Shown here in pieces: positions 15,907-24,625 of a stretch of DNA of 43,947 nt (position 1 is the first letter of the stretch; each line of letters begins with the position of its first letter). Position numbers and translations under genes: made by a program. The DNA lies in the NCBI RefSeq assembly GCF_012927345.1, contig NZ_JABBGJ010000063.1, forward strand, positions 1-43,947. Reading direction: 5' to 3'. This stretch comes from Paraburkholderia polaris. Lineage in GTDB: Bacteria > Pseudomonadota > Gammaproteobacteria > Burkholderiales > Burkholderiaceae. The notes below the pieces were generated by a model that did not search any database, had not been told where the DNA came from, and saw only the letters and a list, made by a program, of their open reading frames with translations.

Positions 15907-18411
15907 TCAGCTTTTGACGCGTTCTGAGCGCGGGTCGTAGGGTGCTTTGAGATGCACGGTGGCGGGCAGAAGGTCGCCGGCCACGTCGATCTCGTAGCGG
16001 CCGCTGCTCAGATACGCCGTGTCCGCGGCACCGTCCGGATTGTTGATGTAGCCCATTGCCACCGGGCAACCGAACGTATAGCCGAAGGCTGCCGAGCTGA
16101 CGAAGCCGACTGGCTTGCCGTCGCGCAGGATCGCCTCGCCGCCCCACAGCATGTGATCGGCGGCGCCGTCGGCGGTGAGTACGACCATGCGTCGGCGCAG
16201 CGGCTCCCCGCGCAGTTTCAACAACGCTTCGCGGCCACGGAACGGAATGTCTTTATCGAGCTTGCAGGCGAACGAGAGACCTGCTTCGAACGGGTTCGAG
16301 TCCGGCGTCAGTTCGCGGCCCCATGCGCGGTAGCCTTTCTCGATGCGCAGCGAATCGATGGCGTAATAGCCCGCGTTGACGAGGCCGAACGGTTTGCCCG
16401 CCGCCTGGAGCGTCTCATAGACGCCCGCAGCGAATTCGACTGGCACGTACAGTTCCCAGCCTAGTTCGCCGACGTAGGTGAGGCGCGTGGCGCGCACTGT
16501 CGCATAGCCGATATCCACTTCACGGCTCTGGCCGAACGCAAATGCCGCATTACTCCAGTCCGCCTTCGAGATGCTCTGCAGCAGTTCGCGCGAGCGCGGG
16601 CCCATCACCGCCAGCACCGCGTATTGGCCGGTGACGTCGACCAGCGTGCAGTGCTTATCGTGCGGGATCGATTTCTCGATGTAATCGAAATCGCGTGTGG
16701 TCTGCGCCGAGCCGGAGACGATCAGGTATTGATCGTCGGCGAGGCGGGTCAACGTGAAGTCGGACTCGTAGGTGCCGCGCTCGTTGAGCATGCCGGTGTA
16801 GACGGTGGTGCCGGTCGGCACGGCAACATCGTTGGTGACGATGCCCTGCAGCACGCTTTGCGCATCACGCCCCTTCACGAGGAATTTCGAAAACGAGGTC
16901 ATGTCGAACAGCGCCACGCCTTCGCGGCAGGCGCGATGCTCGGCGCCGCTCCACGGCAGCCAGTTCTGCTGACCGAAGGCGTAGTCGATCTTCGCTTCGG
17001 CCACGCTTGGCGCGAAGAAGTTGGGCCGCTCCCAACCCATCTTGCTGCCGAAGCTCGCGCCCTGGTCGCGCAGCATCGGGTAGAGCGGCGAGCGGCGGAA
17101 CGGGCGTGCGGTATCGAGTTCGCGGTTCGGCCACGGCATTGCATAGTGCAGGCCGAGGGTTTCCTTCACGCGATCGTGCAGCCACGTGTCGTTGCCATTG
17201 AAGCGCGCAAAGCGGCGGATGTCGACCGGCCACAGGTCCATCGTGGGTTCGCCCGCGACGATCCATTCGGCGAGCGCCATGCCCGCGCCGCCCGCCGACG
17301 CGATCCCCATCGAATTGAAACCCGCGCCGACGAAAAAGCGCCGCAACTCCGGCGCTTCGCCGAGCATGAAGTTGTTGTCCGGCGTGAACGACTCCGGGCC
17401 GTTGTAGAACTGCTTCACCTGGGCGGTTTCGAGCGCGGGCACGCGCTGCAGCGCATTTTCCATCAGGATTTCGAACTGATCCCAGTCGTCGGGCAGCAAC
17501 TGGAATTCGAAATTGTCCGGGATGCCGTTCATGCCCCACGGCTTCGCGTTCGGTTCGAAGCCGCCCATCACGAGGCCGCCCACTTCCTCCTTGAAGTAGA
17601 TGAAGCCGTCCGGATCGCGCATCACCGGCAGGTCCGGATGCACGCCGGCGATCCGCTCAGTGACGATGTAGTAGTGCTCGGCCGAGTGCAGCGGCACGGT
17701 CACGCCGCACAGGCGGCCGATCGCCTTGGCCCACTGGCCAGCGCAATTGACGACGATATCCGCGCCGATCGTGCCTTCTTCGCCGTCCTTGTTGCGCCAC
17801 GCGAGGCCGCTGACCTCGCGTGCGCCTGTCGTGCTGTTCGCCTTGTCTTCGAGAGCGTTGCGCGTGTGAATCGCCGTGACGCGGGTGTTCTCAACAATCC
17901 GTGCGCCGCGCGTGCGTGCGCCGCGGGCGAGGGCCTGGGTCAGGTCGGTGGGATTCGCCTTGCCGTCGCCGGGCAGCCAGACGGCGCCGAGCAAGTCGTC
18001 GGTGCGCATCACCGGCCATAGGTCACCGGCTTCCTGCGGGCTGATCACGTCGCACGCCACACCGTAGGCGCGCGCGACGGCGGCGGTGCGCTTGAGTTGC
18101 GTCATCCGCTCGGCCGTGCGGGCCACCGAGAGCGAGCCGCATTGCTTCCAGCCGGTGGCGAGGCCCGTGTCGGCCTCGAGTTCGGCGTAAAGGGCGGTCG
18201 AATAGCGGATCAGCTTGGTCATGCTTTCCTGCGCGCGCAGTTGGCCGACGAGACCGGCCGCGTGCCAGGTGGTGCCGCACGACAACTGACCCTGTTCGAG
18301 CAGGACCACATCGGTCCAACCCAGTTTGGTGAGGTGATAGGCGACCGAGCAGCCAATGATGCCGCCCCCGATGATGACGACGCGAGCGTGGTTGGGGATG
18401 TGCGTGGACAT
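15907..18411 (-). CDS. Dimethylglycine/sarcosine dehydrogenase-type flavoprotein (FAD domain + GcvT domain)
   Basis: 834 residues with the same architecture as mitochondrial DMGDH/SARDH: an N-terminal FAD-dependent DAO domain (about residues 10-380), an FAO-type middle segment, and a C-terminal tetrahydrofolate-binding GcvT domain (about 430-830). The FAD motif is VVIIGGGIIGCSVAYHL. The covalent-flavin histidine is His50 in SCGTTWHAAGL. The GcvT part shows GRDAQSVLQGIVTNDVAVPT and RLTYVGELGWELYVP. It should oxidatively demethylate dimethylglycine or sarcosine and pass the C1 unit to THF as methylene-THF. The downstream purU would release formate and regenerate THF. Which methylated glycine is used cannot be decided. 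The ATG at 18411 fits the domain start; a TTG at 18462 is possible. Confidence 0.9.
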   Translation of the reverse strand: MSTHIPNHARVVIIGGGIIGCSVAYHLTKLGWTDVVLLEQGQLSCGTTWHAAGLVGQLRAQESMTKLIRYSTALYAELEADTGLATGWKQCGSLSVARTAERMTQLKRTAAVARAYGVACDVISPQEAGDLWPVMRTDDLLGAVWLPGDGKANPTDLTQALARGARTRGARIVENTRVTAIHTRNALEDKANSTTGAREVSGLAWRNKDGEEGTIGADIVVNCAGQWAKAIGRLCGVTVPLHSAEHYYIVTERIAGVHPDLPVMRDPDGFIYFKEEVGGLVMGGFEPNAKPWGMNGIPDNFEFQLLPDDWDQFEILMENALQRVPALETAQVKQFYNGPESFTPDNNFMLGEAPELRRFFVGAGFNSMGIASAGGAGMALAEWIVAGEPTMDLWPVDIRRFARFNGNDTWLHDRVKETLGLHYAMPWPNRELDTARPFRRSPLYPMLRDQGASFGSKMGWERPNFFAPSVAEAKIDYAFGQQNWLPWSGAEHRACREGVALFDMTSFSKFLVKGRDAQSVLQGIVTNDVAVPTGTTVYTGMLNERGTYESDFTLTRLADDQYLIVSGSAQTTRDFDYIEKSIPHDKHCTLVDVTGQYAVLAVMGPRSRELLQSISKADWSNAAFAFGQSREVDIGYATVRATRLTYVGELGWELYVPVEFAAGVYETLQAAGKPFGLVNAGYYAIDSLRIEKGYRAWGRELTPDSNPFEAGLSFACKLDKDIPFRGREALLKLRGEPLRRRMVVLTADGAADHMLWGGEAILRDGKPVGFVSSAAFGYTFGCPVAMGYINNPDGAADTAYLSSGRYEIDVAGDLLPATVHLKAPYDPRSERVKS

Positions 18412-18544
18412 GTGTGGGAGTTGGTTGAATTGACGTGCGTAGATTGCAACAAAAATTGGCAAAAAGCAACGATCTATTTGGTTGATCTGGGATATAAAGT
18501 CGCGGCGGATGCATTAGCGAAAGAGGGCGCCTGCTACCTTTTTA

Positions 18545-18559
18545 TAACCAAGTAGGTTA
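18545..18559 (+). promoter_or_regulatory. MqsA-type operator palindrome before mqsRA
   Basis: TAACC-AAGTA-GGTTA is a perfect 5-bp inverted repeat with a 5-nt spacer, 20 bp before the mqsR start. It resembles the AACCT/AGGTT palindromes that MqsA binds in E. coli, so it is a good candidate for autorepression. Confidence 0.6.
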
Positions 18560-18578
18560 ATATTGACGGGAGGCACGA

Positions 18579-18875
18579 GTGGAAAAAAGTACGCCTCATT
18601 GCAGATTGGCGGATGTCCAGGGCTTGGCGCGCGCGGGGAAAATCAGAATCACAAAGTCGGCCGTGATTGGGGCTGCGGCACTCGGCCTCGGGCCTGCAGC
18701 AATCGTCGAGACATTGATGTCGCTTGATCGGGGAGATTTTCGAAAAAGCATGACCACGTACGCGGACCATCGGGTCTGGCAGGACGTCTACCGTGCCGTC
18801 ACGCAAGCGGGCATGGTCTATTTGAAATTGACGGTGGTCGATGACGTCCTCGTCGTGTCATTCAAGGAGTGGTGA
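18579..18875 (+). CDS. mqsR: Type II toxin MqsR (mRNA interferase)
   Basis: 98 residues, the same length as E. coli MqsR, which cleaves mRNA at GCU. The N-terminus (EKSTPHCRLADVQGLARAGK) and the core KSMTTYADHRVWQDVYRAV are characteristic. The active-site residues Lys56, Gln68 and Tyr81 known from E. coli are at the same numbers. The C-terminus LVVSFKEW matches. The start is a GTG with a GGGAGG ribosome site. The antitoxin gene follows two bases after the stop. As in the family, and unlike most TA pairs, the toxin gene comes first. All key residues are intact, so it is predicted to be active. Confidence 0.96.
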   Translation: MEKSTPHCRLADVQGLARAGKIRITKSAVIGAAALGLGPAAIVETLMSLDRGDFRKSMTTYADHRVWQDVYRAVTQAGMVYLKLTVVDDVLVVSFKEW

Positions 18876-18877
18876 GC

Positions 18878-19279
18878 ATGAAATGCCCGAACTGCGGAGC
18901 GGCTGAACTGGTGCGCGATACGCGCAACATGCGCTATGTCTACAAGGGGGAGACGGCCATCTTCGAAGCCGTCACTGGAGACTATTGCCCGGCATGCGAA
19001 GAGGCGGTGCTCGACATGGACGAGGCGGCCCGCACCGGTCAAATGATGCTGGCCTTCAACAAAGAGGTGAACGCCTCGCAAGTGGATCCTGCATTCATTG
19101 CCGCCGTACGCAAGAAACTTGATCTGGACCAGCGCGAGGCAGCGGAAATTTTCGGCGGCGGGGTGAACGCTTTTTCGCGCTACGAGAATGGCAAGACTAG
19201 GCCGCCGCTCGCTCTCATCAAGCTGTTGAAGGTGCTGGATCGGCATCCGGAGTTGCTGGCGGAAGTGAGGGCGGGATAA
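18878..19279 (+). CDS. mqsA: Antitoxin MqsA (zinc-binding, HTH repressor)
   Basis: 133 residues. The N-terminal domain that wraps the toxin holds the structural zinc through Cys3, Cys6, Cys37 and Cys40 (MKCPNCG and YCPACEE), exactly as in E. coli MqsA. The C-terminal Xre-like domain (about residues 68-130; LDLDQREAAEIFGGGVNAFS then RYENGK) binds DNA and represses the operon. The ATG at 18878 has an AAGGAG ribosome site that overlaps the end of mqsR; two upstream GTG codons are less likely. The pair lies in a locally AT-richer stretch between metabolic genes, consistent with acquisition as a module. Confidence 0.95.
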   Translation: MKCPNCGAAELVRDTRNMRYVYKGETAIFEAVTGDYCPACEEAVLDMDEAARTGQMMLAFNKEVNASQVDPAFIAAVRKKLDLDQREAAEIFGGGVNAFSRYENGKTRPPLALIKLLKVLDRHPELLAEVRAG

Positions 19280-19383
19280 GCTTGAGTGTGGCTCATGTGG
19301 ATTTGTATGGGGATCCGTTGGGATTTCTTGGCGAACTATGAGGTGTTTGCTAAACTGGGCGCCGTTATCCCGGTCTCCGTCCC

Positions 19384-20217
19384 ATGTTCTCCACCGAACG
19401 CCAAGCCGAAATTCTGCGACTCGTCCGCGAGCAGCGCACCTGCACGATCACTGATCTCGCCGGCCGCTTCGAGGTTTCCGACGAGACCATCCGCCGCAAT
19501 ATCAAGCCGCTGATTGCCGATGGCCTGCTCATCAAGGTCCATGGCGGCATCATGCTGCCCGAGCGTCTCGACGAGCCGCCGTTCCAGCGGCGCATGGTGG
19601 CAAGCCGTGAGGGCAAGCAGGCGATTGGCGCACGCATCAGCGAACTCGTGCGCGACGGCGACTCGCTGATCCTCGAGGGCGGGACGACCTGTCTGCATAT
19701 CGCGCAGGCGCTCACGGCGCGCTCGCGGCTCACGGTGGTGACCAATTCCATCGAAGTCGCGCGCGTGTTGGCGCCGCGTAATGGGAATCGTGTGTTCATC
19801 GCCGGCGGCGAACTGCGCGCCGACGACTCCGCCGCTTTCGGCGACAGCGTGCTTACCTTCCTGCGCCAGTTCCACGTGCGCTACGCGATCGTCTCGGTCA
19901 CCGCAATCGATATGCAGGGACGTTTCATGGACGCGCTGCCCGCCGACGTCGCGTTTTCGCTCGCGGCCTTTGCGCAGGCTGACCGGCGCGTGGTCGCGGC
20001 GGACCATGCGAAATTCGGCCACAGCGCGCTGGTGCACGCTTTCGGCCCGGACGCCATCGATCTGCTAGTCACCGACGAAGCTCTCGCGCCGGCACTCGGT
20101 CAAGTGTTCGCGGCAGCCGGGCTGGAAGTCAGTGTCGGCGCGCCTGCGCGTGGCGACACCGAGCCGGATGCCGAAAGCGGGCGTGCAGCCGGACCGCCGA
20201 TCGGGTCCACGCTCTGA
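19384..20217 (+). CDS. DeoR-family transcriptional repressor
   Basis: 277 residues. The DeoR helix-turn-helix is at the start (ERQAEILRLVREQRTCTITD, LAGRFEVSDETIRRNIKPL, VHGGIMLPE, about residues 5-60). The sugar-phosphate isomerase-like effector domain follows (ISELVRDGDSLILEGGTTCL, VVTNSIEVARVLA, then ADHAKFGHSALV). Members sense phosphorylated sugars or glycerol phosphate; the specific ligand is unknown. The C-terminal 25 residues are low in complexity. The gene stands alone between mqsRA and the helicase, so its targets are not obvious. The start ATG at 19384 matches the family N-terminus, but no clear ribosome site is seen. Confidence 0.88.
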   Translation: MFSTERQAEILRLVREQRTCTITDLAGRFEVSDETIRRNIKPLIADGLLIKVHGGIMLPERLDEPPFQRRMVASREGKQAIGARISELVRDGDSLILEGGTTCLHIAQALTARSRLTVVTNSIEVARVLAPRNGNRVFIAGGELRADDSAAFGDSVLTFLRQFHVRYAIVSVTAIDMQGRFMDALPADVAFSLAAFAQADRRVVAADHAKFGHSALVHAFGPDAIDLLVTDEALAPALGQVFAAAGLEVSVGAPARGDTEPDAESGRAAGPPIGSTL

Positions 20218-20489
20218 GAAAGCGGGGCGCGGATCGGCTTCTTGCCCCAAGGCCGCTCGCCAATCGGCTGCGTGTGCCAGCCAAGCCCGGCCCGGCCCAG
20301 CTTTCCGCCCATGCGCCGCCTTTAAAGGCACCGCAACAGCCAATTGCGTCCAACGCGTAAAATGGCCGGTTACCACGGGCAATCTGCGCTGGACCGAAAC
20401 CGCGCCGACAGGCGCCATACGCCGTCTGCCGCGCCGATTCCGTATCCGCGCGCAGTTGCCCCCGCCGGCTCGAATATGGATGAACCCTG

Positions 20490-23400
20490 ATGTCGTCAGT
20501 TTTCTTTGATCGGGAACGGATTGCGGAATGGCTCGGTGACCACACTGTCGCCAAGGCGCGCTCAGTCGGCGCAGTCACGAATGTGAAATGGCACGGCGCC
20601 ACGCTCAGCGGCTACGTGCAAGGCACACAAGTGCTGCCATACCACACGCGGGTGCGCTTTCGTACCGATGGCGGCAGACCGTGGGCGCAGGGTGACTGCA
20701 GTTGCCCCGTCGGCCGCAACTGCAAGCATGTCGCCGCGCTGCTGCTCGCCGAACTCGAGTATCACGACGAGATGGACCACATCACCAACGTCGACATCGA
20801 CGTGGATGGGCACGCGTCCGCCGGCTACCCGCAGATGACGCCCGGGGCACCAGCGCAGCCGCAGTCCGGCGTACGCCCCGAACTGGTCAGTTGGCTCGAG
20901 CGTTTTCGCGCGCGAACCGAGGCCGCCGATGCGGTTGCCCAGAAGGCGAGCGCCGCGCGTACCCAAACGCTGGCCTATCTGCTGAATTGGTCCAAATTCC
21001 ACATGCGCCATGAGGTCGTGTTGTACCGGGCGCGCTGCAACCCGGGCGGTACGATTGTCGAAGTCGACGAACCTTGGGGCAATGTGGAAGCGGCCCTGCT
21101 CAAGCAACCGAAGTTCGTCTCCGACGAAGACCTGTCGATCCTGCGCGGCCTATGGCTCGGCCGTTCCCGCGAGGACTTCGGCCAGTTCATCCTGCGCGGC
21201 ACGAGCGGCGCGGAGATGCTGCAAAAGCTGATGGCGACGGGGCGCCTGTTCTTCGAACTTAAACCGGCGCCCGGTCACGATGGACCGACTCCGCTGTCGC
21301 GCGGCGCCGACCGGCCCGGGAGAATCGAATGGGAGCCGCTGGCGGACGAACGCCTGCGGCCCGTGCTGTGCACCGAGCCGCGTGCCACGATGGTGCTGCC
21401 CACCGAGCCGGTCTGGTATGTGGACGGCGTCGCGAATGAAGCGGGTATCGTCGAGTCGTCGCTGCCGTTCCAGCAGTTGCCCGATTACCTCGCCATGCCG
21501 CCGATTTCGCTTGCTGAAGCGCCGCTCGTCGCCTCGGTGCTGCGCGAGATTGCGCCCGACTTGCCGCTGCCTCCCACGCACGACGCCTCCTCGATCCGCG
21601 TGATCGACGTCGATCCCGTGCCGGTGCTCACGCTCAATAGCCACGCGCTGCCGTCTACGGCCAAGTCGGGGCAGCGCAAGTCCGAGGCGGTTGAGCTGGC
21701 CGGCGTCAGCTTCGATTACGACGGTGTCAGCATCAATGTCGACAGTAGCGTCACGCTCGTGCCGATGCCAGGCGGCGACGTCATCCATATCCGCCGCCGC
21801 TACGAAGCCGAAAAGAAGCGCTTGCTCGAACTGCGCAAGACCGGGCTGCAGAAAGTCCCGACCAGCCGCGTGTACGCGTCGCGGCTTTTGCCCGATACGA
21901 TGCTCGGCCTGCCCGATGCCGAATCCTGGTCCGCATTCGTTAGCGACGCCGTGCCGGCCCTCGTGAGCAAAGGCTGGCGCGTGACGATGGCGCCGGAGTT
22001 CCGCTACAACATCATCGAGATCGATGCGATCGACGGCACCGCGCATCAGGCGGGCGACGGCTGGTTCGATCTGGAGATGGGCATCCGCATCGGTGAGCGT
22101 AATGTGCGGCTCGAGCCGCTGCTCGCCGATCTGTTCCGGCGCGACCGGCGTTGGCTTGGCGGCGCGCTCGAAGCCATCGCCGACGACGAGCCGATCGAGC
22201 TGAAGACCGAGGAAAACAAGCGTCTGCGTCTGCGCGCCGACCGGTTGAAGCCGGTCGTGCGAGTGCTGGTCGACCTGTTCGATGCACTGGGCGGCGCGCT
22301 CGCTGACGGCGCGCCGCTGCGCGTGCCCACCGTCGATGCGGGCCGGCTCGAAGCATTGAACAGCACGGGCCGCTGGCAATTCCGGGGTGACGATTCGATT
22401 CGCCAACTGGCGCGTCGTCTGCAGGCCGGCCCGGGCTTGCACGAGGTGCCGGTGCCGCGCGGCCTGAAGGCGGAGCTGCGCGCGTATCAGCAGCAGGGTC
22501 TGAACTGGATGCAGTTTCTGCGCGAACACGATCTGGCCGGCGTGCTGGCCGACGACATGGGTCTCGGCAAGACCGTGCAGACGCTTGCGCACATCCTCGC
22601 GGAGAAAGAAGCCGGGCGGCTCGACCGTCCCGCGCTGATCGTCGTGCCGACCACGCTCGTGCACAACTGGCGCGAGGAAGCGCGCCGCTTTGCGCCCGAA
22701 CTGAAAGTACTGGTGTTGAACGGCCCACAGCGCAAGGAGCGTTTCGAGCAGATCGGCGAGTACGAACTGATTCTCACGACTTACGCGCTGCTGTGGCGCG
22801 ACCAGAAGGTGCTGGCCGAGCATGACTATCACCTGCTGATTCTCGACGAGGCGCAGTACGTCAAGAACGCCAGCACCAAAGCCGCGCAGGCGATCCGCGG
22901 ATTGCGCGCGCGGCATCGGCTGTGCTTGACGGGAACGCCGCTGGAGAATCACCTCGGCGAACTGTGGTCGCAGTTCGACTTTCTATTGCCGGGCTTTCTC
23001 GGCAGCCAGAAAGACTTCACCAAACGCTGGCGCAATCCGATCGAGAAGAACGGCGACGGTGTGCGCCGCGCGTTGCTGGTGCGCCGCATCCGGCCGTTCA
23101 TGCTGCGCCGTCGCAAGGACGAGGTTGCGAAGGAGTTGCCGGCCAAGACCACCATTCTGTGTTCAGTCGATCTGGAAGGTGCACAGCGAGATCTCTACGA
23201 AACGGTGCGTACAGCGATGCAGGAGAAGGTGCGCGCGGCGGTCAGCGCGCAGGGTCTCGCGCGCAGCCACATTATCGTGCTCGATGCCTTGTTGAAGCTG
23301 CGCCAGGTCTGCTGCGATCCGCGTCTCGTGCGGAAGATCAAGGCCGACATGGAGCCGGGCGAGCGGACAACCAAGCGCGACAAAGCGGAAAAAGCCGAGA

Positions 23401-23951
23401 AGGGTGCACGCGTCACGCGTTCGGCCAAGCTCGATTTGCTGTTGTCGATGCTGCCTGAATTGATCGACGAAGGGCGCCGCGTGTTGTTGTTCTCGCAGTT
23501 CACCGGCATGTTGGCGCTGATCGCCGAAGCGCTTGAGGAAGCCGCGATTCCCTATGTGATCCTCACCGGCGACACGGCGGACCGCGTCACGCCGGTCGAG
23601 CGTTTCCAGCAAGGCGAGGTGCCACTGTTCCTGATCAGCCTGAAGGCTGGCGGCGTGGGCCTGAACCTGACTGCCGCCGACACCGTGATCCACTACGACC
23701 CGTGGTGGAACCCCGCCGCCGAGAATCAGGCGACCGACCGCGCGCATCGGCTGGGGCAGGACAAGCCTGTGTTCGTCTACAAGCTGATTGCGGCGGGCAG
23801 CATTGAGGAAAAGATCGTGGAGTTGCAGGAGCAGAAGGCGGGCCTCGCGGACAGCATTCTTTCCGAAGACGCCGCCGGCGCTGCCAAGTTCTCGGACGAC
23901 GATCTCGACGCGCTATTCGCGCCGATGCCGGAGATTGAAAGCGGGCGATGA
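20490..23951 (+). CDS. SWIM-domain SNF2-family DNA helicase/translocase
   Basis: 1153 residues. The N-terminal SWIM zinc finger reads CSCPVGRNCKH (Cys70, Cys72, Cys78, His80). A long middle region (about residues 150-640) is typical of bacterial SNF2 proteins. The SNF2 ATPase follows: Walker A in LADDMGLGKTVQTLAHILAE (about 685-705), Walker B LLILDEAQYVKNA (about 781-793), LCLTGTPLENHLGELWSQFD, and the helicase C part with LLFSQFTGML, LISLKAGGVGLNLTAADTVI and NQATDRAHRLGQ. Such proteins move along double-stranded DNA and remodel protein-DNA complexes; the exact role in bacteria is unclear (RapA-like transcription recycling or repair are options). All helicase motifs are intact. Confidence 0.92.
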   Translation: MSSVFFDRERIAEWLGDHTVAKARSVGAVTNVKWHGATLSGYVQGTQVLPYHTRVRFRTDGGRPWAQGDCSCPVGRNCKHVAALLLAELEYHDEMDHITNVDIDVDGHASAGYPQMTPGAPAQPQSGVRPELVSWLERFRARTEAADAVAQKASAARTQTLAYLLNWSKFHMRHEVVLYRARCNPGGTIVEVDEPWGNVEAALLKQPKFVSDEDLSILRGLWLGRSREDFGQFILRGTSGAEMLQKLMATGRLFFELKPAPGHDGPTPLSRGADRPGRIEWEPLADERLRPVLCTEPRATMVLPTEPVWYVDGVANEAGIVESSLPFQQLPDYLAMPPISLAEAPLVASVLREIAPDLPLPPTHDASSIRVIDVDPVPVLTLNSHALPSTAKSGQRKSEAVELAGVSFDYDGVSINVDSSVTLVPMPGGDVIHIRRRYEAEKKRLLELRKTGLQKVPTSRVYASRLLPDTMLGLPDAESWSAFVSDAVPALVSKGWRVTMAPEFRYNIIEIDAIDGTAHQAGDGWFDLEMGIRIGERNVRLEPLLADLFRRDRRWLGGALEAIADDEPIELKTEENKRLRLRADRLKPVVRVLVDLFDALGGALADGAPLRVPTVDAGRLEALNSTGRWQFRGDDSIRQLARRLQAGPGLHEVPVPRGLKAELRAYQQQGLNWMQFLREHDLAGVLADDMGLGKTVQTLAHILAEKEAGRLDRPALIVVPTTLVHNWREEARRFAPELKVLVLNGPQRKERFEQIGEYELILTTYALLWRDQKVLAEHDYHLLILDEAQYVKNASTKAAQAIRGLRARHRLCLTGTPLENHLGELWSQFDFLLPGFLGSQKDFTKRWRNPIEKNGDGVRRALLVRRIRPFMLRRRKDEVAKELPAKTTILCSVDLEGAQRDLYETVRTAMQEKVRAAVSAQGLARSHIIVLDALLKLRQVCCDPRLVRKIKADMEPGERTTKRDKAEKAEKGARVTRSAKLDLLLSMLPELIDEGRRVLLFSQFTGMLALIAEALEEAAIPYVILTGDTADRVTPVERFQQGEVPLFLISLKAGGVGLNLTAADTVIHYDPWWNPAAENQATDRAHRLGQDKPVFVYKLIAAGSIEEKIVELQEQKAGLADSILSEDAAGAAKFSDDDLDALFAPMPEIESGR

Positions 23952-24015
23952 AGGATGGGGCAGCGCCTTCTTTGGAGCATATGTGTAGCGTACGCGGCGC
24001 GGATGGGGTGCCGTT

Positions 24016-24348
24016 TCATGCGTGCGCTGCGCGCGCCAGCACTTCGTCGACCCACTGGTTGATACTTTTGCCGGCGGCCGCCGCCGCGATGCCAACCGCA
24101 GCATGCACTTCGGGGCGAATGCGCAGCATCAATTTGCCGGACGCGGGCTTTTGCGGATCGCGTCCGGTTTTCGCGCAGTCTTCCAGGTAGTGATCGACAG
24201 CCTGATGAAAATCATCAGTCAGCTCATTCACGGTGTCCCCGTGGAAGCTAATGCGATCTGAAACGCCGAGCACACGCCCGACAAAAATGTTCTCGCGCGG
24301 ATCGAATTCCACTCGCGCGAAATAGCCTTTGTACGTCATCGAATTCAT
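24016..24348 (-). CDS. hicB: Antitoxin HicB
   Basis: 110 residues. The N-terminal HicB fold (MTYKGYFARVEFDPRENIFV, GRVLGVSDRISFHGDTV) is a degraded RNase H-like domain that blocks the toxin. The C-terminus (LRIRPEVHAAVGIAAAAAGK, SINQWVDEVLARA) is a ribbon-helix-helix DNA-binding domain used for autorepression. The start ATG shares one base with the hicA stop (TGATG), so translation is coupled. An alternative ATG lies three codons later (MTYKG). It converges on the helicase gene with a 64-bp gap. Confidence 0.92.
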   Translation of the reverse strand: MNSMTYKGYFARVEFDPRENIFVGRVLGVSDRISFHGDTVNELTDDFHQAVDHYLEDCAKTGRDPQKPASGKLMLRIRPEVHAAVGIAAAAAGKSINQWVDEVLARAAHA

Positions 24349-24602
24349 CACGGTTCGACTCCAAGTTCGGTAAACCACACACGCAACTCTTCCACCTGAT
24401 ATTTCCGGGCCTCTTTACCGGGATGCGGGCGATGCAGATATCTGCGGCTGCCATGTAACTCGAACGCCACCCGGGACCCGGCTCCTTCTCGCACCTCTCC
24501 GCCGAGCGCCGGGATCAACGCTTCAATGTCTGCGAATACGATGCCGCTGCGAGTGGGCCTCTCGAAGAGGGCGTGGAGCGTGCTGAGGTGTTTTGATTTC
24601 AT
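24348..24602 (-). CDS. hicA: Toxin HicA (mRNA interferase)
   Basis: 84 residues of the HicA fold: a start KSKHLSTLHALFERPTRSGI, then IEALIPALGGEVREGAGSRV, ELHGSRRYLHRPHPGKEARK and a C-terminal helix. In many HicA toxins the active His lies in GSHH; here the equivalent spot reads GSRV, a form I recognise from a proteobacterial subgroup that keeps HRPHPGKEA further on. Activity is therefore probable, not certain. No Shine-Dalgarno is seen before the ATG at 24602; direct repeats lie immediately upstream. The gene was placed at this ATG because the longer frame adds non-homologous sequence. Confidence 0.88.
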   Translation of the reverse strand: MKSKHLSTLHALFERPTRSGIVFADIEALIPALGGEVREGAGSRVAFELHGSRRYLHRPHPGKEARKYQVEELRVWFTELGVEP

Positions 24603-24604
24603 TA

Positions 24605-24625
24605 TGATAGCAGAAATTGATAGCA
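24605..24625 (-). promoter_or_regulatory. Direct repeats before hicA, candidate HicB operator
   Basis: On the minus strand the octamer TGCTATCA occurs twice with a 13-bp period (24625-24618 and 24612-24605), ending 2 bp before the hicA start codon. Tandem sites of this kind suit a dimeric ribbon-helix-helix repressor; the second copy overlaps a possible -10 element. Confidence 0.45.

Noticed and set aside
16624..18021. 465-codon plus-strand open frame antisense to the dimethylglycine dehydrogenase gene
   Set aside because: His/Arg-rich shadow frame of a high-GC gene; no ribosome site or family similarity. The minus-strand protein is clearly real.
21150..22952. 600-codon minus-strand open frame inside the SNF2 gene
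   Set aside because: Antisense shadow caused by GC-rich codon use; the plus-strand helicase motifs are continuous.
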